Source: JBBQED01 sp038320345
GTDB taxonomy: Bacteria > Bacteroidota > Bacteroidia > AKYH767-A > OLB10
Assembly (NCBI GenBank): GCA_038320345.1
Contig: JBBQED010000007.1
Coordinates: 96,829 to 160,828, forward strand
Reading direction: 5' to 3'
Length of the DNA: 64,000 nucleotides
Each line of letters starts with the position of its first letter. Positions within the stretch are counted from its first letter, which is position 1. A model generated the notes under the pieces. The model made no database searches and was not told the origin of the DNA. It worked only from the letters and a program-made list of their open reading frames with translations. A program made the translations under genes and the position numbers. Positions 35,259-44,733 of the stretch are shown here, one piece after another.

Positions 35259-36758
35259 TTATTCAATAATTTGTTCAAAGTCGAAGGTACGGAGAAAGTC
35301 TACACTCTCCTGAATGTCTTCATAAAGAATTCGGTCCTTCTTAACGATAGATACTCTTTTTCGGAACGCCTCTACTACTTTCTGCAAACCTAAAGAAGTA
35401 CTCAATGGCTCTCTGAATGCTAATGCCTGTGATGCATTCATCAATTCAATCGCTAAAATCCGTTCTACATTATTCACTACACGAATTAATTTTGTAGCTG
35501 CATTGGCTCCCATGCTTACATGATCTTCCTGCCCATTTGAGGACACAATAGAATCAACTGAAGCCGGCATACATAACTGTTTATTTTGACTAGCGATAGA
35601 AGCTGCGGTATATTGCGGGATCATAAATCCAGAATGTAAGCCAGGATCAGCTACTAAAAAAGGTGGTAATCCTCTTTGTCCGCTGATCAGTTGATATGTT
35701 CTACGCTCGCTTATACTTCCTAATTCAGATAATGCGATAGCCAGAAAATCCAGCGGTAAGGCTAAAGGCTGTCCGTGAAAATTACCGGCAGAAATAATTA
35801 AATCTTGTTCTGGGAAAACAGTAGGGTTATCAGTCACTGAATTGATCTCTGTAAAAAATGCAGCAGCAACATAATTAATGGCATCCTTAGAAGCACCATG
35901 AACTTGAGGAATACAACGAAACGAATAAGGATCTTGCACATGTTGCTTAGGATGATTGACAAGCTGACTTCCCTCTAGAAGTCTTCTGAAGCGAAGTGCT
36001 GTTGCAATCTGACCTGCATGTGGACGAATTTCATGAATGAGGTGATGAAATGGTTCAATCCGCCCATCATAAGCATCTAGCGATAGTGCACCAATAATAT
36101 CCGCAATTCTTTCTAACCGATAAGCACTCAGCACCGCCCATGTTCCATATGCACTCATGAATTGTGTTCCATTTAAAAGGGCAAGACCTTCTTTAGAACG
36201 CAACTCAACTGGTTGTAATTGGAAACGTTTCAAAGCTTGATCTGCCGACATCTTCTCACCCTGCACGCGCACTTCTCCCAATCCTAATAATGGCAAACTT
36301 AGATGCGCTAATGGTGCAAGGTCACCTGATGCGCCTAAAGAACCTTGTTCATAAATGACTGGTAAAATTCCATAATTATAAAAATCCTTCAACAATTCAA
36401 CTGTTTCCAATTGCACTCCTGAATTACCATACGACATCCCTTGAATTTTAAGGAATAACATTAGTCTTACAATTTCCTCCGGCACCTCCTCTCCTATTCC
36501 ACAGGCATGCGACATCACAAGATTTACTTGCAAGCTTCCCAAATCATTTTTAGAAATCGACTTATTATATAATGAACCAAACCCTGTGTTGATGCCGTAA
36601 AAAACTGCATCCGTATCTTTCATTTTATTGTCCAGATAATTCCTGCAAGCTACGATCTTTGATTTAGCACTATCGCTAATCTCCAACTTAGTGTCGGTTT
36701 TTAGAATATCTCTTAAAGTTTCAAAGGTGATATGCTGGGAAGAAACGGAATAAATCAT
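35259..36758 (-). CDS. hutH: histidine ammonia-lyase
   Basis: Deaminates histidine to urocanate with an autocatalytic MIO group. The MIO triad Ala143-Ser144-Gly145 lies in GSLGASGDLAPLAH, the Tyr/Gly loop in FYGINTGFG near 53-61, and the QEDHVSMGANAA region near 415. The residues that set substrate choice read Ser-His (LVMSHACGIGE at 80-90), the histidine-type pair; tyrosine lyases have His-Leu and phenylalanine lyases Phe-Leu. The 499-residue length is normal. No hutU, hutI or hutG is adjacent; instead the gene follows hisS by 20 bases, so both act on histidine from one transcript. Confidence 0.9.
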   Translation of the reverse strand: MIYSVSSQHITFETLRDILKTDTKLEISDSAKSKIVACRNYLDNKMKDTDAVFYGINTGFGSLYNKSISKNDLGSLQVNLVMSHACGIGEEVPEEIVRLMLFLKIQGMSYGNSGVQLETVELLKDFYNYGILPVIYEQGSLGASGDLAPLAHLSLPLLGLGEVRVQGEKMSADQALKRFQLQPVELRSKEGLALLNGTQFMSAYGTWAVLSAYRLERIADIIGALSLDAYDGRIEPFHHLIHEIRPHAGQIATALRFRRLLEGSQLVNHPKQHVQDPYSFRCIPQVHGASKDAINYVAAAFFTEINSVTDNPTVFPEQDLIISAGNFHGQPLALPLDFLAIALSELGSISERRTYQLISGQRGLPPFLVADPGLHSGFMIPQYTAASIASQNKQLCMPASVDSIVSSNGQEDHVSMGANAATKLIRVVNNVERILAIELMNASQALAFREPLSTSLGLQKVVEAFRKRVSIVKKDRILYEDIQESVDFLRTFDFEQIIE

Positions 36759-36778
36759 AGTCCTATTATTCGAAATTA

Positions 36779-38179
36779 TTAATGATTTGCAGTAGCACTT
36801 AATTCCTTTTTCAGGAAAATGATCATATCGTTTAACGCAATATTTTCTTGATTGCCACTCTTCATGTTTTTAACAGATACCTTCTCCGCATTTATTTCTT
36901 CTGGTCCCGCCATTATCACGAATGGAATCTTTCTAGCGTCTGCATACGACATTTGCTTTTTCATTTTACCAGCATCTGGAAATAATTCTGCATTAATTCC
37001 AGCCGCTCTAATCGTGGTTAACACCTCTAAAGCATAAGGAACTTCCTCACCTCCGAAATTCACAATCAAAACTTGCGTGCTTTGTTCTGCATTCGCAGGA
37101 AATAATCCCGCTTCTTCTAGCACATCATAAATCCTGTCGGCGCCAAATGAGATTCCAACACCCGACATTCCTTTTAGCCCAAAAATACCAGTAAGATCAT
37201 CATATCTTCCTCCGCCACAAATACTGCTAGTAAAGGAAGAGCGAACATCATCTACTTTCACTTCGAAAATTGCTCCAGTATAATAATTTAAACCGCGTGC
37301 AAGTGTAATATCAAGTTCAATTTTGCTGTGTGTTATTCTCAAGGGCTGCACAAATCTGAAGATTTCTTCAACTTCTCCAATCCCTTTCAATCCAATTGTT
37401 GAATTAGCCAATACTAATTTTAGCATCGCTATCTTCTCTATCGATGTTCCTTTAAAAGTTAGAATAGGTTCGAGTTTTTGAATCGCATCATCGGAAACAG
37501 ACTTGGCTCGTAACTCTTCTTGTACTTTTTCTACTCCAATTTTATCGAGCTTATCTATAGCAACTGTAATATCGATGATCTTATCTGCTTCACCAAGAAT
37601 TTCAGCTATGCCGGATAAAATTTTACGGTTATTCAATTGAATAACTACTTTCAAATCTAATGAAGCAAAGACTTCATCTATCAGCTGAATCAAATCGATT
37701 TCATTCAATAAAGATTCAGAACCGATTACATCTGCATCACACTGATAGAATTCGCGGTAACGACCTTTCTGTGGGCGATCGGCTCTCCATACTGGCTGAA
37801 TCTGATAACGCTTAAATGGAAAAGTAATTTCGTTTTGATGCATCACTACATACCTCGCAAAAGGAACAGTGAGATCGTAACGCAACGCTTTTTCAGCAAT
37901 TTGAGTAGTAAGTTTCTTAGAGTTCTTTGAATTTAAAAATTCATCATTCACCCCTTCAAGATAATCTCCAGAATTCAAAATTTTAAAAATCAACTTGTCT
38001 CCTTCATCACCGTACTTTCCCATCAAAGTAGAAAGATTCTCCATAGATGGTGTTTCCAATGGAAGATATCCGTACTTTTTGAATACCGAACGTATGGTAT
38101 CGAAAATATAATTTCTTCTTCCCATTTCCATAGGAGAGAAATCACGCGTACCTTTTGGTATTCCGGGCTTAGCAGCCAT
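36779..38179 (-). CDS. hisS: histidine--tRNA ligase
   Basis: Class II aminoacyl-tRNA synthetase. N-terminal PKGTRDFSP, motif 1 region through LETPSMENL, motif 2 with RYREFYQCDADVIG near residue 140, the histidine-binding RGLNYYTGAIFEV near 300, motif 3 GVGISFGADRIYDVL near 350 and a C-terminal anticodon-binding domain (VLIVNFGGEEV onward). The 466-residue length is a little longer than E. coli HisS and normal for Bacteroidota. It lies 38 bases after ettA and 20 before hutH on the same strand, so the three may form a translation and histidine operon. Confidence 0.96.
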   Translation of the reverse strand: MAAKPGIPKGTRDFSPMEMGRRNYIFDTIRSVFKKYGYLPLETPSMENLSTLMGKYGDEGDKLIFKILNSGDYLEGVNDEFLNSKNSKKLTTQIAEKALRYDLTVPFARYVVMHQNEITFPFKRYQIQPVWRADRPQKGRYREFYQCDADVIGSESLLNEIDLIQLIDEVFASLDLKVVIQLNNRKILSGIAEILGEADKIIDITVAIDKLDKIGVEKVQEELRAKSVSDDAIQKLEPILTFKGTSIEKIAMLKLVLANSTIGLKGIGEVEEIFRFVQPLRITHSKIELDITLARGLNYYTGAIFEVKVDDVRSSFTSSICGGGRYDDLTGIFGLKGMSGVGISFGADRIYDVLEEAGLFPANAEQSTQVLIVNFGGEEVPYALEVLTTIRAAGINAELFPDAGKMKKQMSYADARKIPFVIMAGPEEINAEKVSVKNMKSGNQENIALNDMIIFLKKELSATANH

Positions 38180-38217
38180 TTGAAAGAATAATTTTTAGAG
38201 GTAAAAATATTGGAATG

Positions 38218-39894
38218 TTATACCGTCAATTTTTTATAACGGAATTTTTTTACTTCATTATTGCCCAGACGTTTTCTTTTGTTCTCTTCATAGTCAGTAT
38301 ATCCTCCTTCAAAGAAATACACTTGTGAATCACCTTCAAACGCTAGAATATGAGTACAAACTCTATCAAGGAACCAACGATCGTGAGAAATAATTACTGC
38401 ACATCCAGCAAAATTTTCCAAGGCTTCTTCCAAAGCTCGAAGCGTATTAATATCGATATCGTTAGTAGGTTCATCCAGCAACAATACATTGGCACCCATC
38501 TTAAGTGTAATAGCTAAATGAACGCGATTTCTTTCACCACCAGATAATATTCCAAGTTTTTTCTGCTGATCAGCACCGCTAAAATTAAATTTAGAAATAT
38601 AACTTCTTGAGTTCGCTGCTTTACCGCCAATCATCATCTGTTCTGTTCCTCCAGATATAATTTCGTAAACAGTTTTCTCAGATACCAAATCATCATGACT
38701 CTGATCAACATATCCAGCAACAACTGTTTCCCCTACTTTAAATGTTCCGGTTTCAGGTGTTTCTTGACCCATAATCATTCGAAACAAAGTAGTTTTACCA
38801 GCACCATTGGGTCCTATGATTCCCACTATACCAGCCTGAGGCAAAGAGAAACTTAAATTTTCAATTAATAACCGATCACCAAATCCTTTGCTGATATTTT
38901 CTGCTTCAATTACATTAGTCCCTAAACGTGGTCCTGGAGGAATAAAAATTTCCAGTTTATCTTCTTTCTCTTTTGTTTCTTCATGCAACATTTTATCATA
39001 TGCCTGCAAACGTGCTTTTGATTTTGCATGACGAGCTTTAGGAGCCATACGCACCCAGTCGAGCTCACGTTCCAGCGTTTTCGCTCTACGGCTCTCCTGT
39101 TTTTCTTCCATCTGCAAACGCTTCGACTTTTGCTCCAACCAGCTGGTATAATTTCCCTGCCACGGAATTCCTTCGCCACGATCCAACTCCAAAATCCAGC
39201 CTGCAACATTATCAAGGAAATAACGGTCGTGGGTTACCGCAATTACAGTTCCTTTATATTGTTGCAAATGATGTTCTAACCATTCCACACTTTCAGCATC
39301 CAAGTGATTGGTAGGCTCATCTAACAAAAGAATCTCGGGTTCCTGCAATAACAATCGACATAAAGCAAGACGTCGTTTTTCTCCTCCTGATAAAACTTTA
39401 ACAGAAGATTCAGGATCAGGACAACGTAATGCATCCATCGCCACTTCAATTCTATTATCAAGTTCCCAAGCATTGCTTGCATCAATCAGATCCATCAAGA
39501 CTGCTTGCCGATCGATCAACTTATTCATGGCATCGTCATCCAATGGCTCGCCCAATTTATTGTTCACCTCATCATACTCTTTTAGAATATCTACGATAGG
39601 CTGAACACCTTCCATTACGATTTCGCGGGCTGTTTTCGTACCATCCAATTCAGGTTCCTGTGGCAAATAACCGACTTTAAAGCCAGGAGCAAAAACCACC
39701 TCGCCCTGAAAAGATTTGTCTAAACCAGCAATAATTTTCAACAAAGAAGACTTCCCAGAACCGTTCAAACCGAGGATTCCGATCTTCGCTCCATAGAAAA
39801 AACTGAGATAAATATTCTTAAGTACTTGTTTCTGTGGAGGATAGACTTTGCTAACCCCTACCATAGAAAAAATAATTTTACGATCGTCGGCCAT
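38218..39894 (-). CDS. ettA: energy-dependent translational throttle protein EttA (ABC-F)
   Basis: ABC-F ATPase that binds the ribosomal E site and gates entry into elongation according to energy state. Twin ABC domains in 558 residues: Walker A GLNGSGKSSLLK near 42 and GPNGAGKTTLF near 358; signatures LSGGEKRRLALCRLL near 168 and LSGGERNRVHLAITL near 450; Walker B motifs LLLDEPTNHLD and LLLDEPTNDID. The start KIIFSMVGVSKVYPP and the inter-domain helical linker with the arm insertion are characteristic of EttA rather than Uup or YheS. No membrane segment. First gene of the minus-strand run, with its own promoter. Confidence 0.95.
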   Translation of the reverse strand: MADDRKIIFSMVGVSKVYPPQKQVLKNIYLSFFYGAKIGILGLNGSGKSSLLKIIAGLDKSFQGEVVFAPGFKVGYLPQEPELDGTKTAREIVMEGVQPIVDILKEYDEVNNKLGEPLDDDAMNKLIDRQAVLMDLIDASNAWELDNRIEVAMDALRCPDPESSVKVLSGGEKRRLALCRLLLQEPEILLLDEPTNHLDAESVEWLEHHLQQYKGTVIAVTHDRYFLDNVAGWILELDRGEGIPWQGNYTSWLEQKSKRLQMEEKQESRRAKTLERELDWVRMAPKARHAKSKARLQAYDKMLHEETKEKEDKLEIFIPPGPRLGTNVIEAENISKGFGDRLLIENLSFSLPQAGIVGIIGPNGAGKTTLFRMIMGQETPETGTFKVGETVVAGYVDQSHDDLVSEKTVYEIISGGTEQMMIGGKAANSRSYISKFNFSGADQQKKLGILSGGERNRVHLAITLKMGANVLLLDEPTNDIDINTLRALEEALENFAGCAVIISHDRWFLDRVCTHILAFEGDSQVYFFEGGYTDYEENKRKRLGNNEVKKFRYKKLTV

Positions 39895-39922
39895 TTGTAA
39901 GTGCTTGATTAATGTAACTTTA
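39894..39922 (+). promoter_or_regulatory. putative promoter of the S8 protease gene
   Basis: TTTG (39894-39897), 17-base spacer, TAACTTTA (39915-39922). It predicts a leader of about 100 bases before the ATG at 40028 and supports that start over the upstream TTG of the longest frame. Confidence 0.42.
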
Positions 39923-39956
39923 GGGTGAATATAATTGTTTAATAGAAAAAGGATTG

Positions 39957-39987
39957 CAAAAGTACCCCATTCTGATCAGAAGGAAAA
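39957..39987 (-). promoter_or_regulatory. ettA promoter
   Basis: On the minus strand, TTTT (39987-39984), a 19-base spacer and TACTTTTG (39964-39957), an exact -7 box with ideal spacing, about 60 bases before the ettA ATG. It interlocks with the divergent protease promoter. Confidence 0.5.
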
Positions 39988-40027
39988 GGGAAAAGATTCT
40001 ATTTACCACCTATACCCAATAAAAAAC

Positions 40028-42169
40028 ATGAAGGCTCTACGCATTGTCATTGCTTTACTAATATTCCCAGTAATATTCGCATCTGCTCAACAGACGCGTC
40101 TCAGTTATCGATTAGCCTGTCTACTCGAAAGAGAATCTGATCCGCTAAAACCCATCAATGTACTTGTTAAAGGTGATGTAAATTATTTGAAGGAAGAGGT
40201 TAGCCGGATGGGTGGGATATTTAAATATGCCGCTGGCAATATCGCTTCCGTGAAACTAACGGTCCAGGCTATCCGAACTTTATCAGTTGATCCACGAATT
40301 ATTCGCATTGAAGAAGGATCTGTAAAATTGCAGCAGTTGAATGACAAGATGTTGATCAATAATAGAATCAACCTCGTACAGCAGGGAATATCTCCACTTA
40401 CACAAGGATACGATGGAGAAAATGTGGTATTCGGAATTATCGATACAGGACTTGATTTTTCTCATCCCGACTTTCAAGATACTACTGGGAAAACAAGAGT
40501 GTTATGGATCTGGGATCATCTCCTTGCAGATAGCACCAATACTCCACTACCTTATGGTTACGGGCAGGAGTTTTCAAAAAATGATATTGATTCAGGAAGA
40601 GCTTCTGCACATATAGATCAAACAGCGCATGGAACACATGTTGCGGGAATTGGCAGTAGTAATGGTCAAACGGGAATAGCCTATAAAGGTGCTGCACCAA
40701 AAGCTGATATCATTGCTGTATCTGTAAATTTTAATGTTGCTGATGATGCGTTTTTAAGTTCAGTTGCAGATGCGGTAGCATATATTTTTCATAAAGCAGA
40801 TTCATTAGGTAAGCCTTGTGTAATTAATATTAGCGCTGGCTCTTATATTGGTTCACATGATGGAAAAGATTTACAGGCAGGCATGATCGATAATCTTATC
40901 ACTGGACAAAATGGACATGCTGTTGTTGCAGCAGCGGGAAATCTAGGTGGATATCCTTTGCATTTACAACATAATCCTATTGTTGGTGACACTTCATTCA
41001 CTTGGTTTAAAACAACTGGCAATGCACCAGTCTATATTGAATTTTGGGCAGATACTGCCAACTTAAATCAAGTACAGTTTACAATTGGTGCAGATCAAAC
41101 TACACCTACTTACGATAACAGAGGATCATTACCCTGGACCAATATCAACGCGCATTTATCAGGCCTTGTGCAAGATACTTTGTACAGCACAACCGGCAAT
41201 CAATTAGCCATTATTCAAACGTATGGACAATTAATCGGCGATCGATACAGTATGATTTATTATATCGAACCGGATTCAGGTACTTACAGCTGGCGACTAT
41301 CTAGTACTGGAAGTGGTTCATTTGACTGTTGGAGTTTTGATTATGTATTTACGGGGCTACCAACGCCAGGAAGTTTCCCGCCTATATTAAATTACAAGAT
41401 GCCGGATATTGCCCAAAACATCTGTAGTAGTTTTCAGTGCAGTGATAAAGTAATTACAAGCGGACAATATGTTAATCGGAATAATTATGTAGATGTGAAT
41501 GGAAATGTACAAACGTTTCCAACTACTGTTGGTGCTAAAGCTTCTAGCTCAAGTATAGGACCGACAAGAGATGGCAGAATAAAACCGGATATCACCAGCA
41601 CCGGAGAAGTTACCATGTCTGCATTAAGAGTTTCTAGTCAGGCTTGGTTTCTCGCCAATCAACCCTTCAAGCTTTCTGCAGATGGACAACATATTCGAGA
41701 TGGGGGAACTTCATCGGCTGCACCTGCTATAGCGGGAGCTATTGCACTTTACTTTCAGAAAGATCCAACAGCAAGTTGGGATTACATTAAATCTAGAATT
41801 ACTCAATGTGCCTTACATGATAATTTTACAGGAAATAATCTTCCGAATTCCAACTGGGGATATGGTAAACTAGATGCAATGGCTTTGATGATTGGTTGCA
41901 ATATTTTGGGATTAGTTCCTGAAAGTAATAACTCAGTTTCATTGGCTCCAAATCCTTCTGCAAACCAGACTTTCCTCACCTTCCCTAGCGTGCATGCGTC
42001 TGGAAAAATTACGATCCTGAATCTGATAGGAGAAGTAATACAGGAAATTAATGTTGCTGCTAAAGACAATGAAGTAGTTATCAATCAGAATAATATTTCC
42101 AATGGAATTTACATCTTGAAAATCCAATTGGGAAATAATATCACTACAGAAAAGCTGGTATGGGAATAA
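40028..42169 (+). CDS. S8 (subtilisin-like) serine peptidase with T9SS type A sorting domain
   Basis: A 713-residue secreted protease. Signal peptide MKALRIVIALLIFPVIFASA, a short prodomain, then the subtilase domain with catalytic Asp139 in IIDTGLDFSHPDF, His201 in AHGTHVAGIG and Ser562 in GGTSSAAPAIAGA. A beta-rich insertion of about 150 residues lies between the oxyanion region (VVAAAGNLGG) and the Ser motif. The C-terminal tail (LAPNPSANQTFLTF, ending TEKLVWE) is a T9SS type A sorting domain, so the enzyme should cross the outer membrane and be attached or released there. The frame is open 93 bases further upstream from a TTG, but the signal peptide fixes the ATG at 40028. Confidence 0.9.
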   Translation: MKALRIVIALLIFPVIFASAQQTRLSYRLACLLERESDPLKPINVLVKGDVNYLKEEVSRMGGIFKYAAGNIASVKLTVQAIRTLSVDPRIIRIEEGSVKLQQLNDKMLINNRINLVQQGISPLTQGYDGENVVFGIIDTGLDFSHPDFQDTTGKTRVLWIWDHLLADSTNTPLPYGYGQEFSKNDIDSGRASAHIDQTAHGTHVAGIGSSNGQTGIAYKGAAPKADIIAVSVNFNVADDAFLSSVADAVAYIFHKADSLGKPCVINISAGSYIGSHDGKDLQAGMIDNLITGQNGHAVVAAAGNLGGYPLHLQHNPIVGDTSFTWFKTTGNAPVYIEFWADTANLNQVQFTIGADQTTPTYDNRGSLPWTNINAHLSGLVQDTLYSTTGNQLAIIQTYGQLIGDRYSMIYYIEPDSGTYSWRLSSTGSGSFDCWSFDYVFTGLPTPGSFPPILNYKMPDIAQNICSSFQCSDKVITSGQYVNRNNYVDVNGNVQTFPTTVGAKASSSSIGPTRDGRIKPDITSTGEVTMSALRVSSQAWFLANQPFKLSADGQHIRDGGTSSAAPAIAGAIALYFQKDPTASWDYIKSRITQCALHDNFTGNNLPNSNWGYGKLDAMALMIGCNILGLVPESNNSVSLAPNPSANQTFLTFPSVHASGKITILNLIGEVIQEINVAAKDNEVVINQNNISNGIYILKIQLGNNITTEKLVWE

Positions 42170-42188
42170 CTAATTCTAACGGCATTTA

Positions 42189-42230
42189 AATTACAAAGCC
42201 CTTCAGTTTAAACTGAAGGGCTTTGTAATT
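42189..42230. terminator. bidirectional terminator, perfect 42-bp palindrome
   Basis: Bases 42189-42209 are the exact reverse complement of 42210-42230, giving a 21-pair potential stem between two convergent T9SS cargo genes. It contains a G-C-rich core and A/T-rich ends, so a short T tract follows on either strand. The best reading is a shared terminator for both genes. Confidence 0.8.
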
Positions 42231-42324
42231 TGAGATCAATGTATCCACAGATCTACTACTATTTTTAGCTTGTATTAAGGTCGACGCAGTCTAAAGTAAA
42301 ATAAGAAATTAAGGGAATTTAAGA

Positions 42325-44559
42325 TTACCTTTTCACTAACTTTCTGCAGAATTTTTTTCCATCGATGTCGACAGTAACCAGATAAATGCCAGAATTAAAT
42401 TCTGAAATATCTATTACTATCTGCAGTGCATTTAGCCTTCGGTGATAAATTGACTTTCCATTGATATCGCTGATGTCAACTATGGCATTCGATACGGATT
42501 GTTCCAACTTTAATGCGATATAATTTTCAGCAGGATTAGGATACAAAACAAAATAAGGAGTTGGTACCACATATTGAACTGAAGAGAGCAATGGATTTTG
42601 TGTGTACAACACTACTCCACCACATAAACTTCCAACTATTACATCGTATTGTCCATCACCATCAACATCATTCATAGCAGGCATTGCTCTTACAGATTCT
42701 GAAATTCCTTGGAACATAGAATCTGCAAGTGTGAATGTTCCATTTAAATTGCCATCAATAGTATTGTAATGATATAAGTATCCACTTTCAGATCCACATA
42801 TTAATTCATATCCAGTTGGCGTATCAAATAAAATAGGGGATGAAAATCCTGCTGATGCAGATGCTTTCCTCACATTGACATTGCCAAAAGTACTACTACT
42901 TAGTACAAATATAGGAGCGGTTACAGTTCCGTTGTTATGATAATAGCTTAGTTCTCCAACTCTTTTTCCCACTAGCAAATCTAATTTACCATCTCTATCA
43001 ACATCAATAATTTGAGGAATAGAATTATTCCCTACATCAATACTTTGATAATTATGTTGTATTAAAACAAAATTAGCTGGAGTTCCGCCTATGTTTCTGT
43101 AAAAACTAAGTTGTCCGTTATCATTACCGATAATCAAATCCTTATCACCATCACCATCAAGATCACCAAAAGCAAGTGCCATACTTACCAATCCCGATTG
43201 AGATAAAGAAGCAAAATCATCACTAACGAAACTATACGCTGGGTTAGTTAATGTTCCAGTGTTTCGATAATAAGTAACTCTAGAAAAAGTAGAATCATTT
43301 TTAAAATAAAAATCATTGGCGATGAGCAAATCATTAATTCCATCTCCATCCACATCAAAAAATACGGGATGAGCACCTGTCCCAACGTCAATAGTATTAT
43401 CCACTAGAAACTGCCTTGTTTGAAAAACAAAATGATGGTTTGTATTAGTGCCCGTATTTTTATAATAATACAAACACTTCAAATCTTCTCCAGAATTAGC
43501 GAAATTCCCAACCATCAGATCTTTGATGCCATCATTGTCCACATCCTGATAATACGGCGCAGCAATTTTACTCATTACTGCACTGGTATCATATACTGGA
43601 AACAAACTATCTTGAGAACAAGCAAAAGCAGAATCATACACTCCACAATTTTCTACGTACAATAAATTATGTCCTAAAACATCTCCGCCTAATAAATCAA
43701 CATCTCCATCACCATCCATATCAAAAGCAACTGCCATTGATCCTCCATCTCTAACTTGAGCTGCACTACCATTAGCTGGTTCGATCAACATCCGGAATGG
43801 ATTTGCAGGAAGGTAAGGACAACCAAAAGGTACAGGAGGAAGAATCGCCTTGTTAGCCGTGTTGCTTATTGCAAAATACCCCCAACAACCGGGAACATTA
43901 TAAAACAATAAATTTCCGGGCACGCCGGTTGAATCCATCGAAAAATTAATATTCATTTCAAACCAACTTCCATTTATCGAAAAAGCAATTATATCCATAT
44001 CGCCATCACCATCAGCATCTACTAATGCTGGAGCATCTACTCTCGATACGTATAAATTAGCACTTGAATTCCCATAATCTGTTTGAATCTGCAACTTCAC
44101 CAAAGTAAATTGAAGTCCGCCTGTGCCTGCATTAAAATCATTTCGGTCATAACGGATAGCCCCTCCGTTATAACTAAACAAATCCATATCTCCATCACCA
44201 TCGTAATCAAAAGTTTTTACCCAACCTTCCAGATTAGCAGGAAAATTTTTCACATATTCAGGAGCGTAAACATAATCGGGAATTCCAGGAGATCCATTAT
44301 TGATCCATGTTGTTAAGCGGTATGACTTTACATCGAAAATGATCATGTCCATGATTCCGTCGTTGTTCAGATCAATTTCTGCCGGTACAGGTCCATTCAG
44401 GCCAGCTGTCCAAGGATTTTTCAACGGATTTCCATTGCGGTATGCTTTGATAATCGTATCGCGATAAAGATTTACCTGACCTATGGTCTCGATGGTACAC
44501 ATCAACATGAAAAAAATTGCTATCCATTGAAGAGAAAGAGCACTTTTAGAAATTTTCAT
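42325..44559 (-). CDS. FG-GAP/VCBS repeat surface protein with T9SS type A sorting domain
   Basis: A 744-residue exported protein with signal peptide at about residues 1-27 (ending IGQ). It carries nine calcium-binding D-x-D-x-D-G type blades (DYDGDGDMDLF, DMDGDGDVDLLGG, DVDGDGINDLLIAN, DLDGDGDKDLIIGN, DVDGDGQYDVIVGS among them), expected to fold as a beta-propeller. The last 80 residues (FVLYPNPAENYIALKL, ending KKFCRKLVKR) form a T9SS type A sorting domain. Likely a Ca2+-dependent cell-surface protein; ligand unknown. It faces the S8 protease gene across the palindromic terminator. Confidence 0.88.
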   Translation of the reverse strand: MKISKSALSLQWIAIFFMLMCTIETIGQVNLYRDTIIKAYRNGNPLKNPWTAGLNGPVPAEIDLNNDGIMDMIIFDVKSYRLTTWINNGSPGIPDYVYAPEYVKNFPANLEGWVKTFDYDGDGDMDLFSYNGGAIRYDRNDFNAGTGGLQFTLVKLQIQTDYGNSSANLYVSRVDAPALVDADGDGDMDIIAFSINGSWFEMNINFSMDSTGVPGNLLFYNVPGCWGYFAISNTANKAILPPVPFGCPYLPANPFRMLIEPANGSAAQVRDGGSMAVAFDMDGDGDVDLLGGDVLGHNLLYVENCGVYDSAFACSQDSLFPVYDTSAVMSKIAAPYYQDVDNDGIKDLMVGNFANSGEDLKCLYYYKNTGTNTNHHFVFQTRQFLVDNTIDVGTGAHPVFFDVDGDGINDLLIANDFYFKNDSTFSRVTYYRNTGTLTNPAYSFVSDDFASLSQSGLVSMALAFGDLDGDGDKDLIIGNDNGQLSFYRNIGGTPANFVLIQHNYQSIDVGNNSIPQIIDVDRDGKLDLLVGKRVGELSYYHNNGTVTAPIFVLSSSTFGNVNVRKASASAGFSSPILFDTPTGYELICGSESGYLYHYNTIDGNLNGTFTLADSMFQGISESVRAMPAMNDVDGDGQYDVIVGSLCGGVVLYTQNPLLSSVQYVVPTPYFVLYPNPAENYIALKLEQSVSNAIVDISDINGKSIYHRRLNALQIVIDISEFNSGIYLVTVDIDGKKFCRKLVKR

Positions 44560-44718
44560 TGTAGAAATTCGTAGGAACTAAGGTTCATTTTATAGTAGAT
44601 CTTTCAAACGTTGTTGGCATCGAAAATCTGGAGGATATTGAATCTCTGTTGGTTCAAGAAGGACTAAGGTATGCAAATCTCGTGAATTGAATCTAGAAGG
44701 TGCAGCATATTTTTAACT

Positions 44719-44726
44719 TACTTTTG
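44719..44726 (+). promoter_or_regulatory. -7 promoter element of the UbiA-type gene
   Basis: TACTTTTG matches the -7 consensus exactly and ends seven bases before the ATG at 44734. No good -33 box is seen. The remainder of the 174-base gap (44560-44733) shows nothing else. Confidence 0.45.
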
Positions 44727-44733
44727 CAGCATC

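Noticed and set aside
38922..39604. Several frames of 83-98 codons within ettA on both strands
   Set aside because: All fall inside the conserved ABC-F coding sequence and have no features of their own.
39935..40027. N-terminal extension of the S8 protease from a TTG start
   Set aside because: The extension is polar and charged and would bury the signal peptide; a promoter-like element ends at 39922, only 12 bases before the TTG.
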